Assembly (NCBI GenBank): GCA_013824045.1
Contig: PNND01000012.1
Location: 1-6,747 of the forward strand
Direction: 5' to 3'
Source of the DNA: Rhodobacter sp.
Lineage (GTDB): Bacteria; Pseudomonadota; Alphaproteobacteria; Rhodobacterales; Rhodobacteraceae
DNA length: 6,747 nucleotides
The notes under the pieces: model-generated
Told to the model about the DNA's origin: nothing
The model's database searches: none
The model's input: only the letters and a program-made list of their open reading frames with translations
Position numbers and translations under genes: made by a program
Shown: positions 5,927 through 6,747 of the stretch, in pieces
How the letters are laid out: each line of letters starts with the position of its first letter
How positions within the stretch are numbered: position 1 is the first letter of the stretch

Positions 5927-6747
5927 ATGCGGGATTTCCAGGACGATGATCCGGTGGATCGGCTGCGGCTGATCCGGTCGCGGCGGGTGGGGGCGGTGAC
6001 CTATCACCGGCTGGTGGCGGAACATGGATCGGTGCGGGCGGCGCTGGCCGCGCTGCCCGATGTGGCGCGTGCGGCGGGGGTGGCTGATTATGCGCCCTGC
6101 CCGGTGGAAGTGGCGCGCCATGAGATGGCGCAGGCGCGGCTGGCGGGGGCGGTGATGCTGATCCCCGGGGGGGCGGGCTATCCGGCGGGGCTGGAGGAAA
6201 TGCCGGATGCACCGCCCATCCTGTGGGCGCGGGGCGATGTGGCGTGGCTTTCGCGGCCCTTGGTGGCGATGGTGGGCGCGCGGAATGCGTCTTCGCTGGG
6301 CGTGCGGATGGCGCGGCGGCTGTCGGCGGCCTTGGGAGAGGCGGGGCATGTCGTCGTGTCGGGTTTGGCGCGGGGGATCGACACCGAGGCGCATCTGGCC
6401 GCGCTGGCCACCGGGACGGTGGCGGTGATGGCAGGCGGGGTGGATGTGATCTATCCCGAAGAGAATGCGGGATTGGCCGCGCGCATCGCCGAGGCGGGAT
6501 GCGTGGTGTCTGAACAGCCGATGGGGATGGCCCCGCAAGCGCGGCATTTTCCGCTGCGCAACCGGATCATCGCCGGGATGGCGCGGGCCGTGGTGGTGGT
6601 GGAGGCGGCGGCGCGGTCCGGCAGCCTGATCACCGCGCGGGATGCGCTGGATCTGGGGCGCGAGGTGCTGGCCGTGCCGGGGCATCCGTTCGATGCGCGG
6701 GCGGCGGGGTGTAACATGCTGATCCGCGACGGGGCGGTTCTTGTGCG
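5927..6747 (+). CDS. dprA: DprA/Smf, DNA-processing protein (3' end missing)
   Basis: Cytoplasmic protein that binds single-stranded DNA entering during natural transformation, shields it and loads RecA. 273 codons are present and the frame runs off the right edge, so any C-terminal winged-helix domain is unseen. Residues about 8-50 look like the N-terminal helical (SAM-like) domain (DPVDRLRLIRSRRVG). The Rossmann-like core follows: VGARNASSLG at 116-125, SGLARGIDTEAHLAAL at 145-160, AGGVDVIYPEEN at 169-180, SEQPMG at 195-200, HFPLRNRIIAG at 207-217, EAAARSGSLITARDALDLGREVLAVPGHP at 226-254 and GCNMLIRDGA at 261-270, all conserved in the family. The ATG at 5927 has a good ribosome site. The frame stays open upstream to the stop at 5789-5791, with a GTG at 5837, but those extra residues are not family-like. 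It diverges from gabT. The gene is widespread in non-competent bacteria too, so its presence does not prove competence. Confidence 0.94.
   Translation, partial: MRDFQDDDPVDRLRLIRSRRVGAVTYHRLVAEHGSVRAALAALPDVARAAGVADYAPCPVEVARHEMAQARLAGAVMLIPGGAGYPAGLEEMPDAPPILWARGDVAWLSRPLVAMVGARNASSLGVRMARRLSAALGEAGHVVVSGLARGIDTEAHLAALATGTVAVMAGGVDVIYPEENAGLAARIAEAGCVVSEQPMGMAPQARHFPLRNRIIAGMARAVVVVEAAARSGSLITARDALDLGREVLAVPGHPFDARAAGCNMLIRDGAVLV

Noticed and set aside
5867..6685. 272-codon open frame on the minus strand opposite dprA.
   Set aside because: The product is an Arg/His/Pro-rich shadow; dprA motifs run along the whole plus strand here.
1..6747. Insertion sequences, CRISPR, tRNA/rRNA genes, prophage or defence genes.
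   Set aside because: No transposase motifs, direct repeat arrays, cloverleaf-like segments or attachment-site duplications were seen. All six genes are recognised housekeeping or metabolic genes with similar base composition.

Overview
The window looks like chromosomal DNA of an alphaproteobacterium, most likely of the order Rhodobacterales (Rhodobacter/Paracoccus/Roseobacter relatives). The grounds are very high GC with G/C-rich third codon positions, a bioM-bioN-bioY gene order like that of Rhodobacter capsulatus, and murF, mraY and dprA protein sequences in the style of that group. This is a judgement from protein character, not from a database search.

Layout: (1) 1-2326, plus strand: the 3' part of murF followed one base later by a complete mraY. 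These are consecutive steps of peptidoglycan precursor synthesis and the core of a dcw (division and cell wall) cluster. (2) 2327-2391: a short convergent gap with a strong hairpin that can act as a terminator in both directions. (3) 2392-4337, minus strand: a complete biotin ECF transporter operon read bioM (ATPase), bioN (transmembrane coupling protein), bioY (biotin-binding membrane protein). (4) 4338-4459: a 122-base gap with a second hairpin that best fits RNA of the minus strand. (5) 4460-5737, minus strand: a complete class III aminotransferase, best called gabT. (6) 5738-5926: a divergent promoter region with a perfect 10-bp palindrome. (7) 5927-6747, plus strand: the first 273 codons of dprA, cut by the window edge.

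How the genes work together: MurF adds D-Ala-D-Ala to the UDP-MurNAc tripeptide, and MraY moves the resulting pentapeptide to undecaprenyl phosphate to make lipid I, so the two are a functional pair. BioM, BioN and BioY form one high-affinity biotin uptake complex. GabT (GABA catabolism) and DprA (protection of incoming single-stranded DNA and RecA loading) are separate functions with no evident link to the others.

I see no mobile element, CRISPR array, RNA gene, toxin or defence module, and no evidence of a new system. The points worth a second look are the end of the dcw cluster right after mraY, the two intergenic hairpins, the palindrome between gabT and dprA, and a few start-site questions. 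No stretch longer than 300 bases lacks a gene; the largest gap is 189 bases.
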